Shown here: positions 1-12,306 of the stretch, one piece after another
Position numbering within the stretch: position 1 is the first letter of the stretch
Layout: each line of letters opens with the position of its first letter
Assembly: GCF_027580225.2 (NCBI RefSeq)
Contig: NC_073358.2
Coordinates: 25,012,501-25,076,500 of the forward strand
Direction: 5' to 3'
Source of the DNA: Misgurnus anguillicaudatus
Taxonomy: Eukaryota; Chordata; Actinopteri; Cypriniformes; Cobitidae
Length of the DNA: 64,000 nt
Made by a program: the position numbers and the translations under genes
Notes under the pieces: generated by a model
Databases searched by the model: none
What the model was told of the DNA's origin: nothing
The model's input: only the letters and a program-made list of their open reading frames with translations

Positions 1-289
1 AGATCGGCTGGCACCCAGGCTAGTTCTGATGTAAACTATGGCTAAGGTTTTCATGACAATTATTGTAAATTGTAGGTTACACCTTAGTGTATGTGTAAGT
101 GTAATTGCAAGAGAATGGACAAGATTCAAATGTACACTTTTACTGTTTGTACTGTATTTTATTGACAGAACATGTCATGGAGATACAGAAATGAAAAGAC
201 AGCACTGCATAGCACAAAGAAAAAAACTAAAGTAGAAACCTGAACATAGGACAAACTGTACATGCAGTTCTGTAGGAATTACAATCTTC
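1..289. other. No recognised feature
   Basis: AT-rich sequence 3' of the transposase remnant. It probably includes the non-coding end of that element, but I could not define its terminal repeat. Confidence 0.3.
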
Positions 290-2152
290 CTACACCTCTT
301 GACGATTCTGTCTGTTGGGCCACAAATTCTCATCCACATCACAACGAACATCTTCTCTTGCAATGCAGCATGGAAAGAATCTTTTTGAGTGTCTAATCCA
401 GCCTCTGCAGGCATCTGCTGTTATGTTATCACATGCTGCATCCATGGCAGCCAGAAGGGTCAATTGTGTATGTGGCTGACGATCATAAACTTTCCATCTC
501 CATGCTGAGAAAAATTCCTCAATAGGGTTATGGAGAGTAAAGTGGAAGGAACTCCATCAGCATCCTGTCATGGGCAGCAAACCATTGCCTGATGATGTTG
601 GAATGATGAAAACTGACATTGTCCCAAATGATCACATACTTTGGGAGGTCATCTACAATCTGACCCCACTCTTGTTCAGGGATAAGATCCCTGTAGAGTG
701 TGTCTAAAAAGGTGACGCTCGGTATTGTATGGCCCAATAATGGGAATATGCGTTAGCACACCATTCTCAGAGATTGCAGCACCCCATGGTTATGTTCCCG
801 CCCTGTTGACCTGGCACATCAACTGTAGCTCTGTGGCCGATGATATTTCGACCACGCCTTCTACGTTTTGTTAGGTTGAAACCAGCTTCATCCATGTAGA
901 TGAAGCTGTGCGGTGGCTCACTTGCTTCCAGTTCCATTATACGCTATATCCAGAAGACACAAAATGAGTTTTATGAATTACATGGATTTTCATTTTGGTC
1001 AAGATACAGTTACATCAAATGTATACAGCATTTGCTATGGCTGTAGAAAAGATGCAATGTGTACTGTATATCACTATACAATGTTGTACTGTTTACTGTG
1101 AGGTACAGTTGCTGCATGCTCATACATGTTTTACCTGTACATATTGGTAACGCAGCTCCTTCACTTTTTCACCATTTCTTTCAAACGGAACAGTGTATAG
1201 CTGCTTCATTTGGTGTCTTTTCAGCACCCTATCAATGGTTGAGATGCTGACTGTTTGGATGTTTTGAAAGATGTTGTTGTCCTCTATAATGGCACTTTTT
1301 AAAACCCGCATTTTGACGAGCTGAACGATATATCTTGTTGGGATGACGCGCGGGTATTTTCCTTTATTATAGCTCAATGAGCACGTGACGCAATATTCTT
1401 TTATGCTGCTGAATGATATCCGTTTCAACGCAGTAAGTAACGAGCTAGCTTACCTGATATCTGCTTCAGTCCAGTTTGCTGACATTTCTCGTCGTGAATG
1501 TTGTAAATCCCTTATTTTAAAGATTTGAACCAACTTCATGTTGCCATGACACGCGCGTCCTCACTACGGCACGTGCGTCATTGTTTATGCGTCTCATTTA
1601 TAATTTCCTGATAACTGCGTCAATATAGTTTGCAACATTTCTCGTGGTGAATGTTTATATGCATGTTATCTCTCGTTTTAAGGAGCTGAACCATAACTTT
1701 TGTTGTGATGATGCGCGCGTCCACACTACGACACGCCCATTACGGCATTCTTTCGGCTGCTTGCTCACACAGAGGGTTATCCGTGTATCTGACTAGGTCC
1801 TCTTTCCGGCAACAATCCCAGAGGATTAACGGGACAAGTTTGTGTTCACACAGACGCTTGTCTGGCAATTTTACGGGTATTTTCTGGGACCAAAGGTCTG
1901 TGTGAATGTCTTTAGTCTTATTGCATTGTTTTCTACAACCATAGTGCAAATAGCCTCCTCCTGTTCAGGTGTGAAAAGGGGCCCTCTGCCACCCCTGTGA
2001 GTTTGTCTTGCAGTCCTATGTGGGGGAAAAAATGAGTAATGAAAGTACGCGCATATGTCCTCGGCCTCTTCCTCGGTTTTGCCTTCCACCACCTCCACCA
2101 CACAGCCTAACTCCTCTTCTTCGTCTTCTCTCTGCCTGTTGACCCTGTCCAA
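290..2152 (-). pseudogene. IS630/Tc1-like DDE transposase pseudogene
   Basis: Remains of a cut-and-paste DDE transposase read on the minus strand. The N-terminal part (2152 to about 1895) includes GRGPLFTPEQEEAICTMVV. The helix-turn-helix part (about 1310-1135) includes VSISTIDRVLKRHQMK and ends RYQYVQ. The catalytic part (943-290) has YMDEAGFNL with the first Asp, IIWDNVSFHHSN with the second, and NPIEEFFSAW with the third acidic residue. The C-terminus ends at a TAG at 292-290. Between RYQYVQ and the next exon there is an apparent GT-AG intron at 1134-944. Damage: a frameshift near 790-780 after the GGNITM segment, a small deletion just after FLPLYSP near 528 that brings a stop, a 0.58-kb insertion at 1316-1893, and no ATG at the 5' end. 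It cannot make an active enzyme. Family assignment comes from the motif set and similarity to the fish transposase type I know; I have not aligned it. Confidence 0.85.
1316..1893. repeat. Insertion inside the transposase, with diverged ~155-bp direct repeats
   Basis: Transposase coding sequence stops matching after the NNAIRL codons near 1893 and resumes at the SAIIEDNN codons near 1310. The intervening DNA holds two diverged direct copies of a ~155-bp unit, starting near 1455 and 1609. Shared landmarks are CATTTCTCGT, a GAACCA step and ATGCGCGCGTCC or its variant ACACGCGCGTCC, followed by CACTACG. A partial third copy starts near 1316. I see no clear target duplication and do not recognise the family. 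Confidence 0.5.
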
Positions 2153-2160
2153 TTCCTTGT

Positions 2161-3157
2161 CCTTACATTGTCAAACATTGTAACATTCTGTTGCTCCGGC
2201 TATATATACCTGCTAGTTGATGCTTTATAAGAAGCACCTTCGTTAGAGAAAGTCAAGATTCACCTGGGAGCAATTTACCAATTCAGGACAGATTTAGAAA
2301 AAAGTCTAATGGAAATATAGAAAGTATAGAAATATGCTTGACATATTATGATAACTTGTTCAACCATTTTGCATGTAATGACTTATACTATGAACTGATG
2401 CCTAAATGTTGTGGGGGGTGAGACTATTCAACAGAGACCCATAATACATTTTGATCAACATGACATAAGCAACTGATAATGTAGGAAAAAGCAGAGAATT
2501 GTACATAATCAGAAATGAGAAACCGCTTTTTTGATGTGCACAAGTGACACAATGATGTGTGAATTGAACAAGTACCTTTGAAATTCTGATCTGAGAAATG
2601 TACCAAAGCGACTGAGAAAAACTGTAATAAAGTCGTATTTATCTTCGCCGTTTGCTTTTGTGTTTTCTTTCTATAATGATAATGACAGCGACAGCAACAT
2701 AACTAACTTGTGTGATTTGCATTTAAAAAAACCTATGTCACTGAATTCCACTTGTTTTTCATTTGCGCACAGACATAATTTGCCTTAGATTACTGTAGGT
2801 AAGAGATAACAGAGTTAATTCAATGATTATAAGGATTATTAAGATTTTTATGTGATTTAATACTAAAAGTTGAATGTGTAAAGGCATAATACAGGCAATA
2901 ATATAGGTTGCCGTAATAAATAAGTGAAAAGGAGCAGGAAATTAGTCACAATAAGGTATAGTGTGAAATTGCCCCCTAACCAACCCCCCCCTCCGCCCCG
3001 TTATGCCAACCTGGCGCCGGGCCTGTATATGACCGATAGCGGGCTTTCATGAAGATATTTATTTAGTTCTTTTTATTATCATCATAGTTTCACATTAACA
3101 TGCACATTGCATGCTTTTTCTACCATAAGAGGGTTTGTGGGCTTTACTTTTTTTGTA
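2161..3157. other. No recognised feature
   Basis: AT-rich sequence with a C-rich patch near 2970-3000. I found no ORF with a known motif and no inverted-repeat pair. Part of 2161-2300 may be the 5' non-coding end of the transposase element. Confidence 0.3.
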
Positions 3158-3310
3158 ACATGCGCAGATTCCTTCTCGGACGTACCTGGACTTGTAATGT
3201 GCGCTTCTTGGCCTCTTGCTCGCACCTGAACGTACGTGGCATGACTCCTTCTCGCACGCGAACTTGTAATGTGCATGATTCAGACTCTTCCTCGTTCATA
3301 AGCTTGTAAT
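3158..3310. repeat. Degenerate minisatellite (four-part)
   Basis: Four diverged direct units of about 35-45 bp. Three end in TTGTAATGTG or TTGTAATATG, and all contain a CTTCTCG/CTTGCTCG/CTTCCTCG step followed by a CGAACTTG-like step. Overlapping ORFs in this stretch are products of the repeat and are not genes. Confidence 0.6.
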
Positions 3311-4149
3311 ATGACTGGCTATCATTTCCTTGCAGTAGAAAGGTTGTTAGGCGCGCAAGGGTTTAAAACCAGCGAGTGTGTTGTTCTCGCTCCCTGGGAT
3401 GTAGGAAATGTCACACAGGATTAATGGCAACAATCTTAAGAAGGTTGTGGTCGTGACAGTGTTGCCCTTACTGTACGTACACACCACCGCAGACTTGACC
3501 TTCCAAAGTTACCGGAATTCATTAATTTACAATGGAAGCTTGCTTCTCTCAGCTGCAAGGAGCGACCAGAGCGTCAATCAGAAAGTTGAAAGAAGCTCAA
3601 CTTTATGGTAATGAGCTATGACGCGGTTCAGCGGCAAGCATTGGCAAAACGGCAGCAACCAAATGGAATATAGCCTAGACGTTCTTCGCTTGCTGATTCT
3701 GGACAAAAAAAAATGATGTAAACTTTTATTCATCAACATTATTTCCGAGAAAATGGAGGAAAAATTGATAATCGCTGATGTACGAATCAATATAGTCACA
3801 TCGCAGGAAGAATAGGTAGCTATCGTAGTTGATCCGTGATTCATGTTTCCTTCGCTCACAGTAACACAGATTTAACCAATTGCAAAGATGCAAATAATAG
3901 TAATAGTAATAATAATAGCTAATTTCCAGACCAAATGTGACCAAAACGATTATAAAAGCCGTCATTATAAAAGTTTTATAATGTCAATGGATTGTTTGTT
4001 TTTTTGTTAACATTTCATGGTGACACAGACTTTAGAGCGGCCAAGGCGTTAACAATCTTCCCGTACTTTTTGACAAGCGCCCTTGACCGGGCGGCATGAG
4101 GTTCTTTGGAAGCTCAAGTTTGTGGCGGTGTTTACATACAGTTAGAGTA
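3311..4149. other. No gene; short TAA-rich microsatellite
   Basis: Unique-looking sequence with a degenerate (TAA/TAG)n tract near 3893-3920. No motif-bearing ORF was found. Confidence 0.3.
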
Positions 4150-4651
4150 AGGGGCCAGTCACACCAAAAGTGCTTTAAACGCTTGCAAACGCAAAAAAAA
4201 GAGCAGTGCGATGCAGCTTTTCATATTGCTAAGCAACCACCGAGTCAGCTGTCTTGTCAATCAAATATTGAAGCGTGAGCGCTCTTTTGCTGTTAACTGT
4301 CCTGTTAGCAGAAACTTTAAAAAGAGGGCGCTTGTTTGAGGATGAGAGATGCACAAACACGCAGGAGAGAGTGAGCGAGTGGAGTCCGGTTCTTCAAAGC
4401 AACTGTAAACTTCACTCACACAACGTAAGGCCCGCCTCTCCCCTCATTCCATTGGACAATGGAAAGACGCGAATGACGTCGGGCGCTTCTCTGCTCTCAG
4501 CATTCCTTCAGAAACGCGTGCGCAGCAGGCGGCAAAAAAACGCAAGGCGCTCGGCGCGCATAAACAGCGCGCAGACGCGCCCTGCCTATAGAATATTATT
4601 CAAAAAAGGCGCCTGCAACTGCCATAAACGCTTTTGGTGTGACTGGCCCCT
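4150..4651. mobile_element. hAT-like MITE with ~23-bp terminal inverted repeats
   Basis: The left end reads GGGGCCAGTCACACCAAAAG at 4151. The right end is its reverse complement with one change, ending GACTGGCCCCT at 4651. The interior is GC-rich and carries runs of A plus CGC-rich steps, a common style of teleost hAT-derived MITEs. No transposase is encoded; the 134-residue ORF at 4275-4679 crosses the right end and is a shadow. An 8-bp target duplication is not clear. A second, truncated copy lies at 39560-39775. Confidence 0.75.
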
Positions 4652-4775
4652 AAAGCAGCTTCTTTTTTTTGTCCACTAATCAAGTAGCTTGTCATAAATA
4701 AGTATAAAAATTAACAAATAAATAAATTAGTAAACTATTGCCCTCTTGATACTATTGTATATCGGCGATCTAACG

Positions 4776-5094
4776 GTACATTCACACAGGGCGAAAGCGT
4801 TAATGGTTGATGGATGGCTTGTCTGAAGCGTGGCCAACAACCAATCACAGTGGCCGCAAAACATGCTCCGGTCTTGCTTAAACGTAATTGGCTCTCTCGC
4901 ACTAGGTTATTTGCATAAGGCAATCTGATTGGCTGATGCACGCGTTTGCGTTTGAAAAGTTCTGAAATGTTAAACTTCTGCTGCGAGCAACGGCGGTGAC
5001 GCGACTGTGACGGATCCACAATTCAGTTCGGCAATGCATGACATCACCCATTAAAAGTAAATGAGAAGCGTTAACGCTTTTGCCCCGTGTTAAT
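4776..5094. mobile_element. hAT-like MITE with imperfect inverted ends
   Basis: Left end TACATTCACACAGGGCGAAA (near 4777) and AGCGTTAA pair with the right end TTAACGCTTTTGCCCCGTGT followed by TAATGTA (near 5070-5096). The interior has the CACGCGTTTGCGTTTGAAA-type steps often seen in fish hAT MITEs. It is non-coding and starts only 125 bp from the MITE ending at 4651. Confidence 0.65.
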
Positions 5095-5261
5095 GTAGGC
5101 TGACAATAAGACGACCTTACAATGGGGCATATTGCCCAACACTATTTTAGGAATATTAGATATTTATAATTATATAATAATAATTTTATTAAGACTGGAA
5201 CAATAAATTGACCAACATGCATTTAATTTAACATTTTTATTTCTCTTGTTAAATCCTCCCT

Positions 5262-5310
5262 CATCTGTAAGTAACTTTGGATAAAATTGCCTCCTAAATG
5301 AATACATGTA
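5262..5310 (+). repeat. SINE 3'-tail fragment
   Basis: Contains GTAAGTAACTTTGGATAAAA followed by a CTAAATGAATACATGTAAATG step. This is a diverged form of the tail shared by many fish SINEs (CGCTTTGGATAAAAGCGTCT then GCTAAATG). No tRNA-like head is visible upstream. The same tail in the other orientation ends the SINE at 24250-24525. Confidence 0.6.
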
Positions 5311-7269
5311 AATGTTTTTTTTTTAAATCCTTTTATACTTTATACAGGATATCGGAAGAAACGTATTTCATTTTTTCCTTTCGGCTTATGGAATACCAAT
5401 GTATAAAACTGGCTGCACTCTGTACAAGACAGATATTAATGTTGACCCCAGTAGGTTCCTCTGATGAGTGCCTGAAATCATCAGTAAAGTAATGTTCAAT
5501 TATGCAGAACATTTATTATCTTCCATCGGGCTTAATTACAGGCAGAGGTTAAAGTCTGGCAGAGGGTCTTCCCATCACTTCAATATCAGTGTCCTAAAAT
5601 GCATTGACCAGGAGGAGAAACGCTGTCCTTCCTGTAAAATTAGTGCCTAGAACTCCACTCCTCCACCATAATTCACCTCGGTGTGAAATATCTCTCTCAC
5701 CATATTGACTTTTTTGCAATTTGTAATGGCCTATAATAAAGATGGCCACTTTACCATAACATGAATACACATTTCTTAACAGCTTATACAATAGCTTTTC
5801 AAATTAGCATTATTGACCGAGGTGCATTTAACAGCTCCTAAAATAGTTAATGGAGGGTTAATGTCTGAGTCACCGAAAAAGGTGCTTTGCCTAAAACAAG
5901 TTTATTGATCACACAGCTCGGTGGGGTACTTTAAAGTAGATTAGATAAATGTTGCACTGTTTCATTTTCACCCAATATATATTTCCTGAATGCGTGTACA
6001 CACGTGTGAAAGATCGCAGACTGTACGTGTAGATCATAGCAATTGGTAAATCAATCACTGCGGGGCAAACGGGGCACAGAATGAAAATCAGTTTGCTAAT
6101 AGAACAAGAGAAAATAGCAAATCAGTGTTTTACACAGTTTATCTAATTTATTACTTATTTAATATTTAACTTCTTACACAATGGGAAACATAGATACGGT
6201 TAAACTGTGCATTTGAAAAACAAATATGAATTTTATTGTGTGCGGTTATATGAGAAATCAAAGGTTTTAATATTGATACTGCATTCTTACACTGCCCTTG
6301 TCCATGTCAACTAAGAGAGTTACGTCAAGCGTCGTCAAATAACCAAGGATTTTTGTAGGTTGCGTGGTAACAAGTTCACGGCTTAGCACAAAATTATGAT
6401 TTGGACCTGTGGGAGGGTCCAGAAACACTGTATCAATGTAAATCTGCATATCAGATGCCAGACCTCCAATGTCACTCTCACGTCATGTGCCTATTTAATT
6501 CCTCAGGAACACACTGTCAAATACTGCAGTAATCAACCTATGCTGTGATTGACAGCGATGCAGATTAAACACGGAAAAGGCAGTAAAACGTGAGTGTGAA
6601 AGATTAGGCCACATTTCTGCATTATAACCCGACACGTCGGCCAATGATTGTATGCCTTGATTAAAACCGAAAACAGCAGATCTGATTAAGGAATGGCTGT
6701 CTGACCTAAATGACATTCCTCAGATCCCACTTGATACTGACACATTGGTTGTAATTATATTCTCCTCCCTTCTCTCCGCATGAGAATGTTTAATAGTGCT
6801 CTTAAAGCCTGGAGGAAATCAGGACCGAGCAATTGTACAGATGCCACAGAGTCTTGTGAACAAATTAATTAACTTGTGTTTTGGAAAGTGGGGAGGCAGG
6901 TTACATTCATCTTAGGTCATTTCAATAACAATAATTTGGCCCACCGCTTTCAATCGTAGCTTATCACACAGCATGCTTAGATATAGACTAGCCTATATGT
7001 AAAGTGTGTTACATGTAATGTAGCTTGCATTTGATTTTGAGGCATAACAATAAACTGAAGACAGTGGCTAGTTCCTACTCTGGCCTAAATTTTTATTCCA
7101 AATGTTGTCATTGTTTAAATTCTGTACAGTACATCGTTAATGGACAATGATGCAAAAATGCATGTTTTATATTCACATATTTCATATTTTTCAAGTATGA
7201 CAAACATGGGCAAGTCTTATATTAAATGAAAGCTCTCACTCTCTGGAAAAAGGCTACATTGTTTTTTAT
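5311..7269. other. No recognised gene; possible non-coding conserved block at 6240-6730
   Basis: Most of this stretch is AT-rich without repeats I recognise. The 6240-6730 part is more balanced in base composition and contains homeobox-like TTAATT and CTGATTAAGG steps; this is only a hint of regulatory DNA. The ORFs at 6267-6449 and 6495-6716 on the minus strand show no domain. Confidence 0.25.
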
Positions 7270-8134
7270 TATCAACACATTTCCAACAATCGTCAAATGC
7301 CTCAGGTAGCACAGATAGCCACAAATGCTACAACATCTTTTAGCTTAGGTCCTACTCTACAAAATTCACAGCATTTTCTTTGGTTGTGTGCATGAGTAAT
7401 CCCTTGCTATTTATTATATGTGCAAAACAAACAAAGTATATTATATGAAAAATGTATTTTCACTCCCTTCAGTAAAATAAAAATAACTTTGGAAGTCTAC
7501 ATGCTAAAGAGATAATTCTTTTTTTGGGTGTTTACTGTCTGCAGTCTGCTAGAGCACACAGAACCAGAGTTATCCACCTTCACAAAAAAAATCTAATTTG
7601 GTGGTTCATCATATGAAAAACTAAATAACAATATTTGTCACAAACAGCAGCTTATGTAACTTCAAAGGGTTTTCTCTAAAATGATATTAAGATATTGCAT
7701 TTATTCCACTGTATGTGGTTATAGGGACACTTGTATACAAAAAGGGTATTATTCCTCCCTTCAGTTGGAGTAAAATAACGTTTGCATAGATTATGATAGA
7801 GAATTTTTTTTCCTTTTTCCTCTGTAAGCTGACATTAGCTAGAATCAAACAAAACTGTCTGCAGGTCGCTGGAGCACCCAAGGCCAGAGTTATACACTTT
7901 CAAATAAAGACATTAGAAAAAAACACCAAAAAGCGCCTATTTATGTTTCTTAGAGGACTGACAACACATACAACCATGCTTAACACTTTCAACAGTGTTT
8001 TATGTAATTTCAAAGGGTTTCCTGTAAAATTATACCAAACTTTTGTATGTAAACCTCTGCATGTGGGTATGGGAAGCTTTTGAAATTGGGTAGGCCAAAT
8101 CCAGGCGGAAATCCCCAAAATAGCCTCAGAGTAT
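7270..8134 (+). repeat. Internally tandem interspersed repeat, copy 1
   Basis: The portion 7585-8134 matches 63425-64000 in inverted orientation over about 550 bp. Shared landmarks include TTCAAAGGGTTTTC, CCACTGTATGTGGTTATAGG, CTGTCTGCAGG, GGCCAGAGTTATACAC, AAAAAGCGCC and GAAGCTTTTGAAATTGGG. It is also internally repeated: CTCCCTTCAG, TGTCTGCAG and CCAGAGTTATAC steps recur about 290 bp apart (7465-7600 against 7755-7900), and TATGTAACTTCAAAGGG near 7655 recurs near 8000. No ORF with a known domain. The left boundary is approximate and the family is not recognised. Confidence 0.7.
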
Positions 8135-9770
8135 AACCAGTAAAGCACAATCATTCATCCTGTAGACACAAGCAAATGTGCAAGATCCATTTTTTGGGCT
8201 GAGAAATGCTGTTTCTTACTGTTTTACTTTTAACTGAACACATTTCAATAATAACAAATTGTCTTAAAAGGACAACGGTAGGGGTACAATAATGTAGATC
8301 CATTTTTTTTATTGGACTTTTAGATTTTTTTATCAACCTCATATCTGAACATTTACAGTAAGTTAGAATACAAGCTATTCTCTGCCCTTTTTTGACAGCT
8401 ATATTGTTATAGCTAATTGCCTTTCTGCTGATTTATGTGGTTTGAATTCAAAGGGCTTTAGCATATATCTAATAAATAACTGAAGGACTGATTAAAGCTA
8501 AGCAAGATACAAATCTTGGATTTGTGCATGCTGCAAGATAAACAAGTCTTTTGTTTTCAGTCAAGTGTTGTAAATATACATTTATTAAAGCAATAGTTCA
8601 CCCCACAAATGAAAATTCTGTCATCATTCGCTCACCCTGTTATTTCAAGCCTGTTTATCTTAATTTCTTTCACAGAACAGAAAAGGCTGAAGTCATTTAT
8701 TGACAGACGTATTAGTCACAGTTTACTTTCATTATGAGGTAATCAATGACTGACACATTCTGTCAAATATAGGTCTCAGACAACATAAGTGTAAATGATG
8801 ACAAATGTGCAACATGACCATGTCTTGGTGGAAATGTGTGACCCTGTCTGTGAAAACTCAGCTAAAGTCTTTTTTTTTTTATTCTACATAACGTAAATGG
8901 TTAATGTAAAAATAACATGTTAATGTAAAATTAACCTTATTATTTTTAATACTGAGGATTTGTCAAAGATTGAAATCAACGTGAATTTAATGAATGAAAT
9001 CAAATTTTTGATGCTTGTAATCTCATTACTTTAGCCTGGATTTCACAGGCAGGGTTATATTTATTCAGTCTGGTCTCACTGTTAACGTAGTATTTACACA
9101 TAACTTTTAAAAACACAAACATGCTTTTTTGTATGTTTAAATAGATGCTGAAGCAAAATTTAATCATAGCATTATAACGTTACAGCTACAAATGTAAAAC
9201 ATTTACAAATCTTTCATACCATAAAACTTTAACAATTTTATCCATTATGTTACCACTCTAGCCCTAAACCCAAACCGTTTTTATACAAAAATTTTAAAAT
9301 ACGTAATGTATTATTTTTGCATTATGCAACGTAACTGACAGATGTGTTGGAAACTTTTAATAATTATAGTAACAATATAGCTTAAAAGATATTGAGCTGT
9401 CTATACAGTCCTACTCCTAAACCTACCTCAAACTAATTTTTTTTTAAATCATGTACTGTTAGAAATAAAAAACATAACAGACAGACAAGTGTAATCACAA
9501 TCATTTATTTATTGCGAAATTTAAAAGCAAAACTAGTTAAAATGATGATATGCTGCAGCCATGGTCCTCTATATAAAGTACAGAGAAGTATTAAAGTTAT
9601 TAATCCATGAGAATGTTAATCCAGCTTCTTTCTGTCAAGGCGCACCTTTCAAATTTCAAACGTACACCGACTGAAAGAAGCAAATGTCTCAAATCTGTAG
9701 CACGCAAAAGCCAATGAACGTTTGATATCATTGCCGTAACAATGTGTCGTAAAGCTTCTTGAGGCATAAT
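8135..9770. other. No gene; two partial repeat ends
   Basis: At 8571-8720 lies one arm of the fish repeat that begins with an AGGGATAGTTCACCC-like end; here it reads AATAGTTCACCCCACAAATG then GAAAATTCTGTCATCATTCG. At 9032-9060 TAGCCTGGATTTCACAGGCA resembles the end of the element at 60089-60781. The rest is AT-rich, with no motif-bearing ORF. Confidence 0.45.
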
Positions 9771-9996
9771 AATAGGCTTTATGCCCAGCTGCACTACTTT
9801 CTGAACTTCAGCCAGCTTCTTGTTTCCTGTCTGCCATTATTGGACAAACTGATTAATCCAGGTGTGTCTGATTATTGTTGTTGTGACTACTGAGGTCAGG
9901 CACACATGGATTAATCAGTTTGTCCAATAATGGCAGATAGGAAACAAGGAGCTGGCTGAAGTTCAGGAAGTAGTGCAGCTGGGCATAAAGCCTATT
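9771..9996. repeat. Snap-back palindrome, 96-bp arms
   Basis: The left arm 9771-9866 (AATAGGCTTTATGCCCAGCT...) and right arm 9901-9996 (...GGGCATAAAGCCTATT) are inverted copies with about four mismatches and a 34-bp spacer. The whole unit could fold into a long hairpin. It is probably a foldback MITE or a recent inverted duplication; no target duplication is obvious. Confidence 0.9.
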
Positions 9997-11614
9997 GGAT
10001 TTAAATTCATAACGAAAGCGATATTGGACTTTTACAGTCGCTGGTGAACTCTGATCAAGATCGCTGGATAAAGGGCTGAATTTGAATCTGTTTTTTGCAA
10101 TCGCAATTTTAAAGATGTGGATTAGAGCAAATGAATAAAATGAACATCTTTTGTAAATTTATGTTGTGTTTTGGTGTAATTATTTTTGCATAGGAGAAGA
10201 CAGCATAGGAGAAAATGTGTTTTTGTGACAAACTAAATATTACAAAATAGTTAAAAGATTACAGAAATTTTATTCTTTTTAAGGTTTTATAGTGTTGTTA
10301 AATATTATGTAATTCTCTAATGCTGCGTTCACACCAGCCGTGGTAGAGATGTAAAGCGCGAGTGATTTTAATGTTAAGTCAATGTAAAGACGCATAATTA
10401 ACGTATTAGTCCCATATTATACGTTTCACTGTGTTTTAAAACGTAAGTAAATTTACTAGTGGTACAACCACACTTTACCTAAAAATACATGAGATCACGT
10501 TGATTTATTAGATAAAATAAATTATTATATGCTAAATATGATACATTACTATATAAAAAATGTATTAAATATTATAAATAATACTACTAATAATACTACT
10601 AAAATATCGTAAATTGTATATATATATATATATGACTACAGAAAACTTTCAGATTTCCCTGAATCTGCAGATCCCTTTCTGGAGGACAGTGCAGAAAAAA
10701 GTCATCACATTAGGTCAAGAATCTCTTCCTTATACCTTATATTTACTCCCTATTGTAGAAGCATCATGAACAAGTGCTGAATAGGCCCCAAAAATCTTGC
10801 ACAATCAGGCCAGTCTTTCTTGCAATCAGTCCAAGATTCTTTTTTGGGACATCCAGTGTCCCCATGGGTCCCTCTTCAATTCACCGTCCTCTGTAAATCA
10901 GCGACTCAAAGACTAACCTATTGTTCAAACTGCCTTAAAGGAACAGCCATGTCCAGTTATCAGAAACATGCCGTTGAAGTCTGTCACTCTCATCTATCAC
11001 TTTCTCACCAATGCCCAATCAAATGTCCCATTCGACCTTGCTGAATGCTTCACCTTTTCCATTTTAATCAGGGCTTGGTTCTGGACCTTGTGTCTTTGAC
11101 TTTTACCAAAGTTTCAAAGTATTCCAGAGTATCGAAGTATCAATTTTACATTTGATACCACTGTTTACTAGACATACCAATTTATTATTGACTGTTTAGC
11201 TTTGCGATAGATTGCCTCAAAGTGCGAACATCTGCGCAAGTCAACATATGGGAACAAATGGGCTGTTAAGCTATAATTGCACCTATTAAATGGCTGGAAG
11301 GTATCCAGTCACACAGTCCTATAGTTTGTTTTTACAAAAGCAACATCTATATGGCTTTTATTCTGCTGTCACTCAAACCTTCAAATATACAAAACTAAAT
11401 CAACTACCTAAAGACCTCTCAAAGAGTGCTGGCTGCTGAGGAATACAAGTATAACAAAGCCAAGTGGTGTTCCTTTAACTTAAACCCTGTCCAACAATGG
11501 TAACAGTAAACCTGTTGCAGTACACAGTACATGTCATTTACAAGTGCCAAGTGCTGGGATGGTACAGTATTATATTCAAATATATTGATAAGTTCATTTA
11601 CAAAAGAAAAAATA
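9997..11614. other. No gene; MITE end and TA microsatellite
   Basis: At 10321-10395 TGCTGCGTTCACACCAGCCG followed by GCGCGAGTGATTTTAATGTT and AAAGACGC has the style of one end of a fish hAT MITE; the other end is absent. A TA repeat lies at 10614-10633. No recognisable coding sequence. Confidence 0.45.
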
Positions 11615-12155
11615 TTAAACGGGTCATAGCGTGAAAATCCAACTTTTCCATGTTTAAGTGCTATAATTGGATCCCCAGTGCTTCTATCAACCTAGAAAAT
11701 GCAATAAAGATCAACCCAGTAACTTTGTTTGGGTAAACCATTTTCTGCAAGCATGTGAAAAATTAGGTTGTTCAGATTTTAGCTGTTTTGTGAGGTATGT
11801 AGCAAGGCAAATTACAATAATACCCCCCCCCCCCCCTTTAATCTGCGCTGTCCAACCACAGCACTGCCATGCTGAGAGAAAGAGAGAGTGGGAAAATAAT
11901 TGACCGCACAATTGAGTTTCAATTACAACAAACACCATCATTGTGATCAGTGTTTGCATTTTATCCACTCATTTGCATTTTAAACGACACACCCAAAACC
12001 GACACACTTTTGCTCAGGCCTACAAATTAGCAATTTTAACATGCTATAAAAAATTATCTGTGGGGTATTTTGAGCTAAACCTTCACATACCCACTCTGGG
12101 GACACCAAAGATTTCTTTTACATCTTAAAAAAATCTCATAATATGATCCCTTTAA
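11615..12155. mobile_element. TTAA-flanked non-autonomous DNA element
   Basis: The left end TTAAACGGGTCATAGCG and right end ATATGATCCCTTTAA are inverted and both carry TTAA, so TTAA is probably the target duplication. The interior has no transposase. It contains a poly-C run (about 11822-11836) and GTGTCCCC-type sequence near the right end. TTAA targeting fits piggyBac- or Kolobok-type elements; I cannot decide which. ORFs at 11667-11968 lie inside it and are shadows. Confidence 0.7.
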
Positions 12156-12306
12156 GAAACGTTTATAAAGGTCACAAATTTAAATATTCAGTTTTTCATA
12201 AAAAAATGTATAAATAAATGAACAGAACATGTTTTATACAGTATGGTAGCAGTCAGGTAATCTGCATGAAACTTATTCTTGCCCGAGTATGAAGCATGCT
12301 GCCTAC

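Noticed and set aside
4275..4679. 134-residue plus-strand ORF
   Set aside because: It lies almost wholly in a non-coding MITE and runs across its inverted end; no domain.
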